Assembly (NCBI GenBank): GCA_002722255.1 | Contig: PBLD01000003.1 | Location: 280,816-344,815, forward strand | Direction: 5' to 3' | DNA from: Winogradskyella sp. | GTDB lineage: Bacteria; Bacteroidota; Bacteroidia; Flavobacteriales; Flavobacteriaceae | Length of the DNA stretch: 64,000 bases | Shown: positions 15,892-25,376 of the stretch, piece by piece | Numbering within the stretch: the stretch's first letter is position 1 | Layout: every line of letters begins with the position of its first letter | The notes under the pieces: model-generated | Seen by the model: the letters and a program-made list of their open reading frames with translations, nothing else | Told to the model about the DNA's origin: nothing | The model's database searches: none | Position numbers and translations under genes: made by a program

Positions 15892-16775
15892 TGCGAGCAT
15901 TAGTAATTTCAGGAGGTGGAAGTAAAGGTGCTTTTGCAGGTGGAGTAGCGCAATACCTTATGGAGCGCGAAAAACGAGAGTATGATATGTTTTTAGGAAC
16001 ATCAACAGGAAGTCTGTTAGTGCCTCATTTAGCATTGGGTAAAATCGGTAAGCTTTATGATATTTTTACTAACGTTCAGCAACAAGATATTTTTAGTGTA
16101 AGTCCCTTTGTACAGCGCAAAAAAGGGGATAGAGAGTATGTGTCTATTGATTTTGTAAACTCATTGTGGCAGTTTGTAAGAATGAAACGTACTTTTGGCG
16201 AAAGTAAGGCGCTTAGAAAGCATATAAGGAAACATTTTACTATTGAGGAGTATCAACAGATTAAGCGTGAAAAACATGATGTGGTGGTTACAGTAAGTAA
16301 TCTGTCTATGAATAGAGTAGAGTATAAGTCTATAAATGATTGTACCTACGATGAGTTTTGTAATTGGATATGGATTTCGTGTAATTATATTCCTTTTATG
16401 TCTTTGGCAATGGTTGATGGTTATGAGTATGCAGATGGTGGATTGGGGTGTGTAATCCCTATAAGAGAAGCTATTTTAAGAGGTGCAACAGAAGTGGATG
16501 CTATTGTTCTCGAAGCCGAAAACCTTGGTAAGCAACGTGTGCTTGGAAAAAACCCATTTTCATTAATGATGAATTTATTTGGGCACTTACTCGACCAGGT
16601 AGAGCGAAGCGATATTATTATAGGTCAACTTGCAGCAAAAAACAGAAACGTAAAATTAAATCTTTATTATACGCCTAAGAGTTTAACTGAAAATTCTCTA
16701 ATTTTTAGTAAGCGTTTAATGGAAAAGTGGTGGGAACAAGGCTATGATTATGCTGAGAAAAAGCATTCGGAGTAA
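15891..16775 (+). CDS. Patatin-like phospholipase
   Basis: A 294-residue protein with the full patatin signature: oxyanion GGGSKG at 8-13, nucleophile elbow GTSTGS with Ser38, and catalytic Asp182 in ADGGLG. These make a Ser-Asp dyad. It has no signal peptide, so it probably acts in the cytoplasm on phospholipid or other acyl esters. It overlaps the M1 peptidase gene by one base and converges tail to tail with the gene at 16776 without a gap or visible terminator. The substrate is not predictable. Confidence 0.92.
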   Translation: MRALVISGGGSKGAFAGGVAQYLMEREKREYDMFLGTSTGSLLVPHLALGKIGKLYDIFTNVQQQDIFSVSPFVQRKKGDREYVSIDFVNSLWQFVRMKRTFGESKALRKHIRKHFTIEEYQQIKREKHDVVVTVSNLSMNRVEYKSINDCTYDEFCNWIWISCNYIPFMSLAMVDGYEYADGGLGCVIPIREAILRGATEVDAIVLEAENLGKQRVLGKNPFSLMMNLFGHLLDQVERSDIIIGQLAAKNRNVKLNLYYTPKSLTENSLIFSKRLMEKWWEQGYDYAEKKHSE

Positions 16776-17294
16776 TTACCACATCTCACCAACTTCTTCT
16801 TTTATAAATGAAAGCGCTGCATTGCTTGGTGCAGGTTTATCCATAAGCTCAGTTAAAACCACTTCGCGCAACTTGTCTGCGCTATCTGTTTTTTCATTCA
16901 TGTTTGCTTTTCTAATCAATTGAATGGTGGCATTTTTTGCAGCTAAAATTATACTCCAACATTGGTCACTAACGTAGATTTGTTGGGTTAGATTATGTTC
17001 AAATTCCTGCTCAATCGTAGCTATAAGTAAATTCTCGTAATTATCTTTATTTGAAGATGTTGGGTTGGTTCTTGTTAATAAACTCTGTGGTTTAATACGT
17101 TCTAGAAAAAGAGACATGCGTTCGTACGCTTGAAGTCTTAATGGGAATGATTCTTTTTGTAAATCTTTTGTGAGTAAAAAATGACGTCTTTTGTTTTCGT
17201 TATCCATTTGCTCTCTAAAAAACAAATAGGCAATAGCACCCGTTATAAGTGCAGGAATTGTGTACATTAAAAGATTAAGAAGTTGTTGTTCCAT
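16776..17294 (-). CDS. Hypothetical single-helix membrane protein
   Basis: I start this at the ATG at 17294 (MEQQLLNLLMYTIPALITG). A longer frame would overlap the upstream gene by 32 bp, whereas this start leaves a 4-bp gap. The 172-residue product has one transmembrane helix near residues 5-25. A helical cytoplasmic region follows (KRRHFLLTKDLQKESFPLRL, LQAYERMSLFLERI) with a likely coiled part. I know it only as a conserved Bacteroidota protein of unknown function. It is second in a two-gene operon with the glutamate synthase-like protein. Confidence 0.75.
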   Translation of the reverse strand: MEQQLLNLLMYTIPALITGAIAYLFFREQMDNENKRRHFLLTKDLQKESFPLRLQAYERMSLFLERIKPQSLLTRTNPTSSNKDNYENLLIATIEQEFEHNLTQQIYVSDQCWSIILAAKNATIQLIRKANMNEKTDSADKLREVVLTELMDKPAPSNAALSFIKEEVGEMW

Positions 17295-17298
17295 AAAA

Positions 17299-18861
17299 TT
17301 AGTTATCCTTTTTGCCGCCAAGATAAACACAATCTTTTAATTCTTGCATATTTTTAAAAGCAACTGGTGTCTTTTCGTAATTAAAGGTGTGCTTAAACTC
17401 TTTTGTTAGGTTATGATCATCTACGTTCATTTCAATGTCACGCATATTAAATTGGCAAGGGTGTTCATAACCTGCTGCATGCGTAATTTCCATAAGTTCC
17501 TTTCTAAAGGTTTTAAAATACTGTGCTAAACGCTCAGATTTTAGAGGAACATTAATGCCATTTTGTAACCACTTTTTCTGGGTGGCCACACCAGCAGGAC
17601 AGCGGTTGGTATGGCAAATTTGTGCTTGTATGCATCCAATACTCATCATAGCCTCGCGTGCAACATTAATACAATCTACTCCCATTGCAAATGCCATTGC
17701 TGCTTTTGCGGGAAATCCGAGTTTTCCACTGCCAATAAAAACAATACGTTCGGTAAGATTATGTTTTTGAAAAAGTTTATACAAATCACTAAATCCATAA
17801 ACCCAAGGTAAAGAGACATGATCCGCAAAACTTGGTGGTGCTGCACCTGTACCACCTTCGCCACCATCAATGGTAATAAAGTCTGGACCACAGTTTTCCT
17901 TTTCCATAATCTCAGCAAGTTCTTCCCATTGGTCTAATTTTCCAATAGCAGCTTTTATACCAACAGGTAAACCTGTAGCTTCGGCAATATTTTCCACAAA
18001 ATCTACCAATTCTGGCACCGTAGAAAATGCCTTGTGATTTGGAGGTGATAATACAGTTTTACCAACTTCAACACCTCTAATTTCTGCTATTTCTTGAGTG
18101 ATTTTTTTTCCGGGAAGAACTCCGCCTTTTCCAGGTTTTGCACCTTGAGATAGTTTTACTTCAATAGCTCTTATAAACGGATTATCCTCAACTAATTTTA
18201 CCATTTTTTCCATTGAAAAGCCTCCATCTTCGGCACGTACTCCAAAATAACCTGTACCAAAATGGAATATGACATCACCACCGTTACTATGATATGGAGA
18301 TAAACCTCCTTCACCAGTATTATGGTATGCATCAGCTAGCTTAACACCTTTGTTTAAAGATTCTATGGCTTTTGCGGACAAAGAACCAAAACTCATTGCA
18401 GATACATTGATAATTGAAGCTGGTCGGTAAGGTCGTTTACGTTCATTATAGGCACCCATTACTTTTGCACAAGGCGCAAAGGTTTTGTCTAGTGCGCTTG
18501 GGTGATTTTTTTCAACCTTATAAGGCATCATAGCATTGTTTATAAAAATATGCTGATGTGCATAGATATCTCTATCTGTACCAAAGCCTTCATAGTTGTT
18601 TTCCTGTTTTGCCGATGCATAAATCCACCCACGTTCTATACGGTTAAAAGGTAATTCCTCACGATTGTTAGCAACAAAATATTGACGCATTTCGGGTCCT
18701 ATGCTTTCTAGTAAGTATCGTAAATGACCTACTATTGGGAAATTATGACTAATAGTATGTTTACGCTGAAAAAAGATGTCTCTTATAGCTACGAGTGCTA
18801 AAAAAATGATAATCCAAAGCCACCAAGGTATATTGCCTAAGAATTCTAAAATGGAATCCAT
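17299..18861 (-). CDS. FMN-binding glutamate synthase family protein
   Basis: A 520-residue protein with one N-terminal transmembrane helix (about 12-29, IPWWLWIIIFLALVAIR) and the central/FMN-binding domain of glutamate synthase from about residue 110 to 470. Family motifs seen include NVSAMSFGSLSAKAIESL, GEGGLSPYH, SQGAKPGKGGVLPGKK, TIDGGEGGTGAAP and, for the Fe-S region, CIQAQICHTNRCPAGVATQ. It lacks the glutaminase domain, so it is not a complete GOGAT. Such stand-alone proteins are common and their reaction is not settled. It is likely anchored at the inner face of the membrane. Confidence 0.9.
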   Translation of the reverse strand: MDSILEFLGNIPWWLWIIIFLALVAIRDIFFQRKHTISHNFPIVGHLRYLLESIGPEMRQYFVANNREELPFNRIERGWIYASAKQENNYEGFGTDRDIYAHQHIFINNAMMPYKVEKNHPSALDKTFAPCAKVMGAYNERKRPYRPASIINVSAMSFGSLSAKAIESLNKGVKLADAYHNTGEGGLSPYHSNGGDVIFHFGTGYFGVRAEDGGFSMEKMVKLVEDNPFIRAIEVKLSQGAKPGKGGVLPGKKITQEIAEIRGVEVGKTVLSPPNHKAFSTVPELVDFVENIAEATGLPVGIKAAIGKLDQWEELAEIMEKENCGPDFITIDGGEGGTGAAPPSFADHVSLPWVYGFSDLYKLFQKHNLTERIVFIGSGKLGFPAKAAMAFAMGVDCINVAREAMMSIGCIQAQICHTNRCPAGVATQKKWLQNGINVPLKSERLAQYFKTFRKELMEITHAAGYEHPCQFNMRDIEMNVDDHNLTKEFKHTFNYEKTPVAFKNMQELKDCVYLGGKKDN

Positions 18862-18999
18862 AATATGAAATAAAAATTTGGACTAAGATATTGAAAATTG
18901 ATGATATGAAACTCTTGATATTTTGTTTATAATTATTGAATTTTATGTATGGAAAAGCCTAAGACAATGTGTAATTTCACAGTTTGAAAAAATGAAGTC

Positions 19000-21327
19000 T
19001 TGGAAAAGTATCTCAGTCAACTTAATGACGCACAATTAGCACCAACATTACAGAAAGATGGACCAATGATAGTTATCGCTGGTGCAGGTTCTGGTAAAAC
19101 ACGTGTACTTACATATCGTATTGCTTACCTAATGAGTCAAGGGGTAGATGCCTTTAATATTTTGGCATTAACCTTTACTAATAAAGCGGCTCGTGAGATG
19201 AAAGGTAGAATTGCTGATATTGTTGGTGATAGCGAAGCTAAAAACCTTTGGATGGGTACATTTCACTCAGTGTTTGCTAAGATTCTTCGCTTCGAAGGGC
19301 ATCATTTAGGCTTTCCGAGTAACTTTACCATTTACGATACTCAAGATGCGCAAAAGCTAATCGGTTCTATAATAAAAGAAATGGGATTAGATAAGGATAT
19401 CTATAAAACCAAGCAGGTTTATGGTCGTATTTCTTCGTACAAAAATAGCCTCATTACTGTTAAAGCTTATTTTAGGAATCCAGAGCTCATGGAAGCAGAT
19501 GCTATGGCACGCAGGCCAAAAATGGGTGAAATCTACAAAGAGTATGTAGATCGTTGCTTTAAAGCAGGAGCGATGGATTTTGATGATTTGTTATTAAGAA
19601 CTAACGAATTGTTAACACGTTTTCCTGCAGTTTTGGCGCAATATCAAGATCGATTTAGATATATTTTGGTAGATGAGTATCAAGATACCAACCATTCGCA
19701 GTATCTTATTGTTAGAGCTTTGTCTGATCGTTTTCAGAACATTTGTGTGGTGGGTGACGATGCGCAAAGTATCTATGCCTTTCGTGGTGCAAACATCAAT
19801 AACATCCTTAATTTCCAGAAGGATTATGACGATGTAAAGGTTTATAGGTTAGAGCAAAACTACCGTTCTACAAAGATGATTGTAGGGGCTGCAAACTCTG
19901 TTATAGAACACAATAAAACTAAGCTCGATAAAATTGTTTGGACAGCAAATGATGTTGGAGAACAGGTCATTGTGCATAGAACTATGACTGATGCAGACGA
20001 AGGTCGCTATGTGGCTAGTACCATTTGGGAAACCAAAATGAATAAGCAATTACAAAATAGTGATTTTGCAGTACTATATCGAACAAATGCGCAGTCTCGT
20101 GCTATTGAAGATGCTTTAAGAAAGCGTGATATTCCATATAGAATTTATGGTGGATTATCTTTCTATCAACGTAAAGAGATTAAAGATGTAACGGCTTATT
20201 TACGTTTAATTTTAAATACTTCAGACGAAGAAGCTCTAAAACGTGTTATTAATTATCCTGCACGAGGTATTGGTCAGACTACGGTAGATCGTTTGGTTGT
20301 TGCGGCTAATGCTACAGGAAAGACTATCTATGACATTATGAAAGATATTGATAGCGTATCTATCAATATTAATAATGGTACCAAAAATAAGCTAAAGGAT
20401 TTTGTAACGTTGATAGAAAGTTACAAGGTTATGAACCAAAATGCCAATGCGTTTGAATTGGCAGAACACGTTACCAAAACAAGTGGTCTTATACGCGAGT
20501 TAGGTAAGGATGGTACGCCAGAAGGCGTTACCAAAATGGATAACGTTCAGGAATTGTTGAATGGTATTAAAGATTTTGTTGAAGGTCAGATAGAAGTTGC
20601 AGATAGCACAGGTTCTTTAGCAGAGTTTTTAGAAGATGTGGCATTAGCAACAGATTTAGATGGTGATAAAGGAGATCCTAATCATGTGGCTTTGATGACC
20701 ATTCACTTGGCAAAAGGTCTAGAGTTTCCTCATGTGTTTATTGTTGGTATGGAAGAAGATTTGTTTCCAAGTGCCATGAGTATGAATACCAGAAGTGAGC
20801 TTGAAGAAGAGCGTCGTCTGTTCTACGTTGCATTAACGAGAGCAGAAGAGCAAGCGTATCTTACTTACACAGTTTCGCGCTATCGATGGGGAAAACTAAT
20901 TGATGCAGAACCAAGCCGATTTATTGAAGAAATTGATGATGAATTTGTAAACATCACAACTCCGTTAAAAGAGCAACGTTTCAACCCAATGTTAGATGCT
21001 TCAATTTTTGGTGACATTGAGCCCAATAAGGTCCGTTTTGCAAAACCAAAGTCTCCAAAGTTTAAGAAGAAAGAGACCAAGAAACCTGAAAAATTTCAAA
21101 TTAGTACACCAAAAAAGTTAAAGCCGGTAAGTCAGACAAATACTGGAGCCAATTTATTTGACACCAAATTAACTGTAGGAAATATAGTGAATCATCAACG
21201 TTTTGGTAGAGGAGAGGTGCTTAAAATTGAAGGTGCTGGTGGTGACTTAAAAGCTGAAATTAAGTTTGAAGGTGGTGCTACTAAAAAGTTGCTCTTGCGT
21301 TTTGCTAAGCTAGAAATTATTTCTTAG
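19000..21327 (+). CDS. UvrD/PcrA-type ATP-dependent DNA helicase
   Basis: A 775-residue superfamily 1A helicase. The start is TTG at 19000 (MEKYLSQLNDAQLAP); the ATG eight bases upstream is in another frame and soon stops. Walker A is GAGSGKT (28-34). VDEYQDTNHSQY is motif II near residue 225; GDDAQSIYAFRGA motif III; LEQNYRST motif IV; TIHLAKGLEF motif V; and EEERRLFYVALTRAEE motif VI. The C-terminal basic tail ends in a Tudor-like segment (VNHQRFGRGEVLKIEG), as in PcrA. It unwinds DNA 3' to 5' in nucleotide excision and mismatch repair and removes RecA. It is monocistronic. Confidence 0.95.
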   Translation: MEKYLSQLNDAQLAPTLQKDGPMIVIAGAGSGKTRVLTYRIAYLMSQGVDAFNILALTFTNKAAREMKGRIADIVGDSEAKNLWMGTFHSVFAKILRFEGHHLGFPSNFTIYDTQDAQKLIGSIIKEMGLDKDIYKTKQVYGRISSYKNSLITVKAYFRNPELMEADAMARRPKMGEIYKEYVDRCFKAGAMDFDDLLLRTNELLTRFPAVLAQYQDRFRYILVDEYQDTNHSQYLIVRALSDRFQNICVVGDDAQSIYAFRGANINNILNFQKDYDDVKVYRLEQNYRSTKMIVGAANSVIEHNKTKLDKIVWTANDVGEQVIVHRTMTDADEGRYVASTIWETKMNKQLQNSDFAVLYRTNAQSRAIEDALRKRDIPYRIYGGLSFYQRKEIKDVTAYLRLILNTSDEEALKRVINYPARGIGQTTVDRLVVAANATGKTIYDIMKDIDSVSININNGTKNKLKDFVTLIESYKVMNQNANAFELAEHVTKTSGLIRELGKDGTPEGVTKMDNVQELLNGIKDFVEGQIEVADSTGSLAEFLEDVALATDLDGDKGDPNHVALMTIHLAKGLEFPHVFIVGMEEDLFPSAMSMNTRSELEEERRLFYVALTRAEEQAYLTYTVSRYRWGKLIDAEPSRFIEEIDDEFVNITTPLKEQRFNPMLDASIFGDIEPNKVRFAKPKSPKFKKKETKKPEKFQISTPKKLKPVSQTNTGANLFDTKLTVGNIVNHQRFGRGEVLKIEGAGGDLKAEIKFEGGATKKLLLRFAKLEIIS

Positions 21328-21380
21328 TCTTTTAACGCAACCCTTTGTAGTTTTTCTCATCTAAAAATAAACGTTTCATT

Positions 21381-22073
21381 ATGCTTAGAAGGCTTCATTT
21401 TGCGATTTGGTTAATACTAATCGCTGTTTTTAGTTGCGAAGACACTGAAATACAAAATAACATTAGAGTTTTGGTAATAGGTAATGTTACAGACCAAAAC
21501 ACACAACCAATTGCTAATGCAAGTATTCGAGTTTATGCAGATGCAGATGCCTTTGGTGCGGACCGTGTATTGTTAGGTGAAGGAGTAAGTGATGCTTCAG
21601 GTAATTTTAATGTAACGTCTTTGTTTGGACCAAATGAATTATTTCTGGTAGATATTTCGTTTGGTGATCAGTTTTCTACGTATCGCTATCAAACCAACAC
21701 AGAAGAGTTTACTCCTGGTGATCTTACCTTCAACCTGGAAACAATAGAGCTAAAAGCGATTGCCAATTTCAATTATAATATTATAAGAGAAAGTGGAGAG
21801 GACAATACATTGCAATACAGTTTTTCATATTTTGACGCTGATTGTGTAGAGGTTTATGAGGATGGTGTTTTAAATGAAACTCAGAGTAATTGTAATGGCA
21901 TGAGGTTTATAGGATCTACCTTAAATAATTTGTCACCCAACGTGGAAAACAGAAGCTTTATTGTCCCATTACAATCTCAAGTTGAGTTTACCTATAGTCT
22001 TAATGAAGGTGATGTGATTTCTGAAATTATAACCATTAATTCTGCTGAATATGCGTTTGAATTTAGCTACTAA
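21381..22073 (+). CDS. Lipoprotein with carboxypeptidase-regulatory-like domain
   Basis: A 230-residue protein with a signal peptide ending LIAVFSC and the lipid-modified Cys19. Residues 27-120 match CarboxypepD_reg-like beta-sandwiches (VIGNVTDQNTQPIANASIRV, VSDASGNFNVTSLFG). The rest is beta-rich without a known domain. The gene overlaps the next one, an outer-membrane barrel, by 23 bp, so the two probably form an envelope complex or share a regulatory context. The function is unknown. Confidence 0.75.
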   Translation: MLRRLHFAIWLILIAVFSCEDTEIQNNIRVLVIGNVTDQNTQPIANASIRVYADADAFGADRVLLGEGVSDASGNFNVTSLFGPNELFLVDISFGDQFSTYRYQTNTEEFTPGDLTFNLETIELKAIANFNYNIIRESGEDNTLQYSFSYFDADCVEVYEDGVLNETQSNCNGMRFIGSTLNNLSPNVENRSFIVPLQSQVEFTYSLNEGDVISEIITINSAEYAFEFSY

Positions 22074-22734
22074 AGTTTTAATTATTCTTGTGTTTGGTTT
22101 TCAGCTGAATGCTCAAAACGATAGTATAAGCCAAAATAAAAAAAACTCAAAAATTCCTTTTTTGTTTGATGACGAACGTCAATATTTTGGAGCAATGTCA
22201 ATAGCATATCAAAATCCAATGTCGTATGGGGACAATTTTATTGGCGAAGGATTTGAAGGTAAAGGAGGTTATAATTTAAAATTTCAGATTTATGTGTTCA
22301 AAAACTTCTTTGTAGGTTTTAGTTATGGCTTTAGCAATTTTAACAATATAAATACTGAATTGTTGGGTAATTATACTGAGAGTACTGTTGAAGAAATTTC
22401 TGGTGTAATCGGCTATGAGTTTATTCCGTTACCTAAAGTTAGGTTAGGTGTTAACACTTCGATTTTTGGAAATGCTACGTTAACAAATTCAATTCAATCT
22501 GGATATGGTAACAGAGATTTTGGTAAACTAAGAAACTTTGGAGTAACGTTAGAGTATGAGTTTGTTAGAAACTTAAATATACTGTTAGAATACAATTGGC
22601 GAAAAATAAAGACAGATATTAGGGTGCCAAATGAGTTGAAATCATTCTTTGAAGAAGGAACTTATAACACATTGAATGTTGGTTTAAAATTTAATTTTGG
22701 TAATGAAGCTATGGCAGATAAAATTTCATTCTAG
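22051..22734 (+). CDS. Outer-membrane beta-barrel protein
   Basis: A 227-residue exported protein. The signal peptide MRLNLATKVLIILVFGFQLNAQ is followed by amphipathic strands with alternating aromatic residues (YFGAMSIAYQN, FFVGFSYGFSNF, LRNFGVTLEYEFV, ILLEYNWRKI), ending in TLNVGLKFNFGNEAM. The size fits a porin-like barrel of 8 strands or so. It starts inside the preceding lipoprotein gene. No substrate can be named. Confidence 0.75.
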   Translation: MRLNLATKVLIILVFGFQLNAQNDSISQNKKNSKIPFLFDDERQYFGAMSIAYQNPMSYGDNFIGEGFEGKGGYNLKFQIYVFKNFFVGFSYGFSNFNNINTELLGNYTESTVEEISGVIGYEFIPLPKVRLGVNTSIFGNATLTNSIQSGYGNRDFGKLRNFGVTLEYEFVRNLNILLEYNWRKIKTDIRVPNELKSFFEEGTYNTLNVGLKFNFGNEAMADKISF

Positions 22735-22751
22735 GATTAAATAACAACAAG

Positions 22752-23699
22752 TTATTTTACCATACATACTGAATTGATATTACCGTCATCGTCATATTCT
22801 TTTACTGTATTAGCTGGGTCTGTAATCCATTTTCCATCTACGATAAATTTATAATGGTATTTTCCGCCAGATAATCTTTTGTTGTAAACCCAGCAATCAT
22901 CGACTTTAGTCATTTTGTATTCATCTTCTGTCCAGTCGTTAAAATCTCCACTGAGAATAACCGTTTCTGCGTTTTTAAATTCGCAAAGTCTAAAAGTTAC
23001 ATTTTTTTGAACATCAATAACGGAGTTATAACCGCCAAATTCGTTTTCAACCTTTGAAGGGTTTTGAGGATCTGTAATCCATAGGTTTTTATCAATAATA
23101 AATTTATACTGATAGATATCTGGTTTTAACTGCAAGGTTACTTCCCAGCCATCATCTATTGGCTTCATTTTAAAACCAGTTTCGTCCCAACGGTTAAAAG
23201 TGCCACTAAGAATAACTTGTTTAGCGTCTTTATATCCCTTTAGTTTAAAGGTAACATTGCCATAATCAGTTGCAAAAGCACTATAAAGTTTAAGGTTGTA
23301 AGTCATTAATCTCTGGCCTCCGTAATCTCTAGCGTCTACAATATTTTCAAAATCTTCAGATGGTTCTGCCCAATGAAATCCATTGACAATAAACTTAAAT
23401 TCCCAGTCAAAATCTGACGTAAAGATTGAAAGATCTCTTTTTAATTCATATATGGAGTCGCTGACTTTGGTCATTTTCCATTTGTCATTGTCGCTTGTCC
23501 AATCATTAAATTCCCCAGAAACGCACACGTATTCTATATCATCTCCATTATTCTTTATGTTTGGATAGTCGTTAACATTAAATATAAATGTAAGATTATC
23601 TCCTTCAATCTTGTAACCCTTTTTGTTTTGGGAATTAATGTTGATGGTTAAAAATAAAAGACCTAAAAAAGGTAGTAATATCTTATTTGTTATTGTCAA
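22752..23699 (-). CDS. Exported protein with three CBM48/AMPK-beta-like domains
   Basis: A 315-residue secreted protein (signal peptide MTITNKILLPFLGLLFLTI) made almost only of three glycogen-binding-like repeats: about residues 30-135, 145-225 and 230-315. Each has the hallmark VxLSGxFNxW (CVSGEFNDW, LSGTFNRWDE, LSGDFNDWTED) and a later YxYKFIVDxxWxxDP. There is no catalytic domain. It probably binds alpha-glucan or a similar polymer, or acts as a structural adaptor at the cell envelope. It overlaps the upstream aspartic protease gene by 4 bp and is co-transcribed with it. Confidence 0.85.
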   Translation of the reverse strand: MTITNKILLPFLGLLFLTININSQNKKGYKIEGDNLTFIFNVNDYPNIKNNGDDIEYVCVSGEFNDWTSDNDKWKMTKVSDSIYELKRDLSIFTSDFDWEFKFIVNGFHWAEPSEDFENIVDARDYGGQRLMTYNLKLYSAFATDYGNVTFKLKGYKDAKQVILSGTFNRWDETGFKMKPIDDGWEVTLQLKPDIYQYKFIIDKNLWITDPQNPSKVENEFGGYNSVIDVQKNVTFRLCEFKNAETVILSGDFNDWTEDEYKMTKVDDCWVYNKRLSGGKYHYKFIVDGKWITDPANTVKEYDDDGNINSVCMVK

Positions 23700-24670
23700 G
23701 GTTCAGTAATAGGATTTGCTATAAAATAAAGCTTCTTTTTTCTGTAATTAATTATTGTTCTCTTTTGTTTGAAGAATTCAAAACCTAAAACACCATCTAG
23801 ATTAGTGCCGAAAGCAGTATTCATTTTTCTCAAATTAGTAATTACTGTTTTCATTGGTCCAAAGTAAATTGAATCTGTCAATTTTACTCTGTACAATTTT
23901 CCTGCCAAAACCTTTTTTTTCTTACCACTGGCACCTGTAAGCTTTAATTCTCTGCTTGGATAAAAGTAATCTAAAATTTCTGAATCTAAGTTTTTATTAA
24001 GTTGATTGTATTCTGCACCTGTATCTAAACCAAATACAACCTTTTTATCACCAACGTAGGCATCTAAAATTATAGTGTGTTTTTTTAGATTAAAATCTAT
24101 GCTGTCCTCAATGGTTTCTGCATAAACTTTATCGGAGAGTTTATTTCCTTTTTTGTCAATTCTGGTTATGGTTAATTGATTTAAATGCATATCTATAAAG
24201 ACTTCAAAATTTTTGAGAATACTGTAGCCTATAATACCTAGAAGTTTGATTTTCTTGGTTTTTTCAATATGAGATAAATCTATAACATCAGCGTTGAGTT
24301 TTTCTAGACTGATGTCATTAATGCTTAGTAGATTGAGATGTTTTTCTTTAACATCTTCAATGTTATCATTTATTCCACTTTTTTGCTCACTTTCATCACT
24401 ATAATTTCTTGTAGTTTTAAAATGAACGCTGTTTAAAATAAGTGCTTCAGAACCTGTATCTATAATAAAGTCGCCAACTTCATCAAGAATTTCTACTTCA
24501 ACAACTATGAGTTGATCTATAACCTTAAAAGGTATACGCGTAGTAGAAGCATTAACAAATTCTGCTTTTGTAAAAAAGAAAGGAGGAACATCCTTTATAG
24601 GTTTTGTTTCTGTTGCAAAACTTTTTGCAAAAAACAAGAGTACGATGATTATTTTGATTGATTGATGCAT
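23696..24670 (-). CDS. Exported retropepsin-like aspartic protease, two DTG motifs
   Basis: A 324-residue protein with a signal peptide (MHQSIKIIIVLLFFAKSFA). It carries two aspartic-protease motifs, FIIDTGSEA with Asp71 and VFGLDTGAEY with Asp216, plus LLGIIGYSIL and LDGVLGFEFF, the usual partner strands. This fits the bacterial Asp_protease_2 family; two motifs in one chain suggest a two-lobe, pepsin-like arrangement. It is probably periplasmic or outer-membrane associated. It is first in an operon with the CBM48 protein, which hints that the protease acts on, or with, that glucan-binding partner. Confidence 0.85.
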   Translation of the reverse strand: MHQSIKIIIVLLFFAKSFATETKPIKDVPPFFFTKAEFVNASTTRIPFKVIDQLIVVEVEILDEVGDFIIDTGSEALILNSVHFKTTRNYSDESEQKSGINDNIEDVKEKHLNLLSINDISLEKLNADVIDLSHIEKTKKIKLLGIIGYSILKNFEVFIDMHLNQLTITRIDKKGNKLSDKVYAETIEDSIDFNLKKHTIILDAYVGDKKVVFGLDTGAEYNQLNKNLDSEILDYFYPSRELKLTGASGKKKKVLAGKLYRVKLTDSIYFGPMKTVITNLRKMNTAFGTNLDGVLGFEFFKQKRTIINYRKKKLYFIANPITEP

Positions 24671-24755
24671 ACTATATAGACTGTAAATGCATATTAATTG
24701 TTACAGTTAAAAAAAAGATTATAATTTTTTTAGCATTTATACGTATCTTTAATTT

Positions 24756-25376
24756 ATGGCAGAATTCATTAAAATATATCCTGAAAACCCGAACCCAAAA
24801 GCGGTTCAAAAAGTAGTTGAGGTTTTAAAACGAGGTGGTTTAGTTATTTATCCAACCGACACCGTATATGGTCTAGGCTGTGATATTACTAATATTAAGG
24901 CGCTTGAGCGTATTGCACAGATAAAGGGAGTAAAGCTCGAAAAGTCTAACTTTTCTTTTGTGTGTGAAGACTTGAGCAATCTTAGTGATTATGTTAAACA
25001 AATAAATACCTCGACCTTTAAAATTCTGAAACGTGCTTTGCCAGGTCCTTATACTTTTATTTTGCCAGGTTCTAAAAGTTTGCCAAATCCATTTAAGAAA
25101 AGAAAAACTGTTGGGATTAGGGTGCCAGATAATTCTATAGCATTAGCGTTGGTGAACGCCTTGGGTAATCCAATAGTATCAACGTCTATAAGAGATGAGG
25201 ATGATATTATAGAATATACAACAGACCCAGAACTAATTTTAGAGAAGTGGAATAACTTAGTTGATTTGGTAATAGATGGTGGTTATGGTGGAAACGAAGC
25301 TTCTACTATTATAGACCTTTCAGATGAATCACCTAAAGTTGTAAGAGAAGGAAAAGGACCTCTAGATATTTTTTAG
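24756..25376 (+). CDS. L-threonylcarbamoyladenylate synthase (Sua5/YciO/YrdC family)
   Basis: A 206-residue YrdC-fold protein with the core motifs KRGGLVIYPTDTVYGLGCD (about 26-45), RALPGPYTFIL, KTVGIRVPDN and NPIVSTSIRDE. The family joins threonine, bicarbonate and ATP into TC-AMP for the t6A37 modification of tRNAs that read ANN codons. It is of YciO/TsaC length and lacks the Sua5 C-terminal domain. The 3' end overlaps the convergent MFS gene by 15 bp. The YciO paralogue group is less certain to have this activity, so I leave the symbol blank. Confidence 0.88.
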   Translation: MAEFIKIYPENPNPKAVQKVVEVLKRGGLVIYPTDTVYGLGCDITNIKALERIAQIKGVKLEKSNFSFVCEDLSNLSDYVKQINTSTFKILKRALPGPYTFILPGSKSLPNPFKKRKTVGIRVPDNSIALALVNALGNPIVSTSIRDEDDIIEYTTDPELILEKWNNLVDLVIDGGYGGNEASTIIDLSDESPKVVREGKGPLDIF

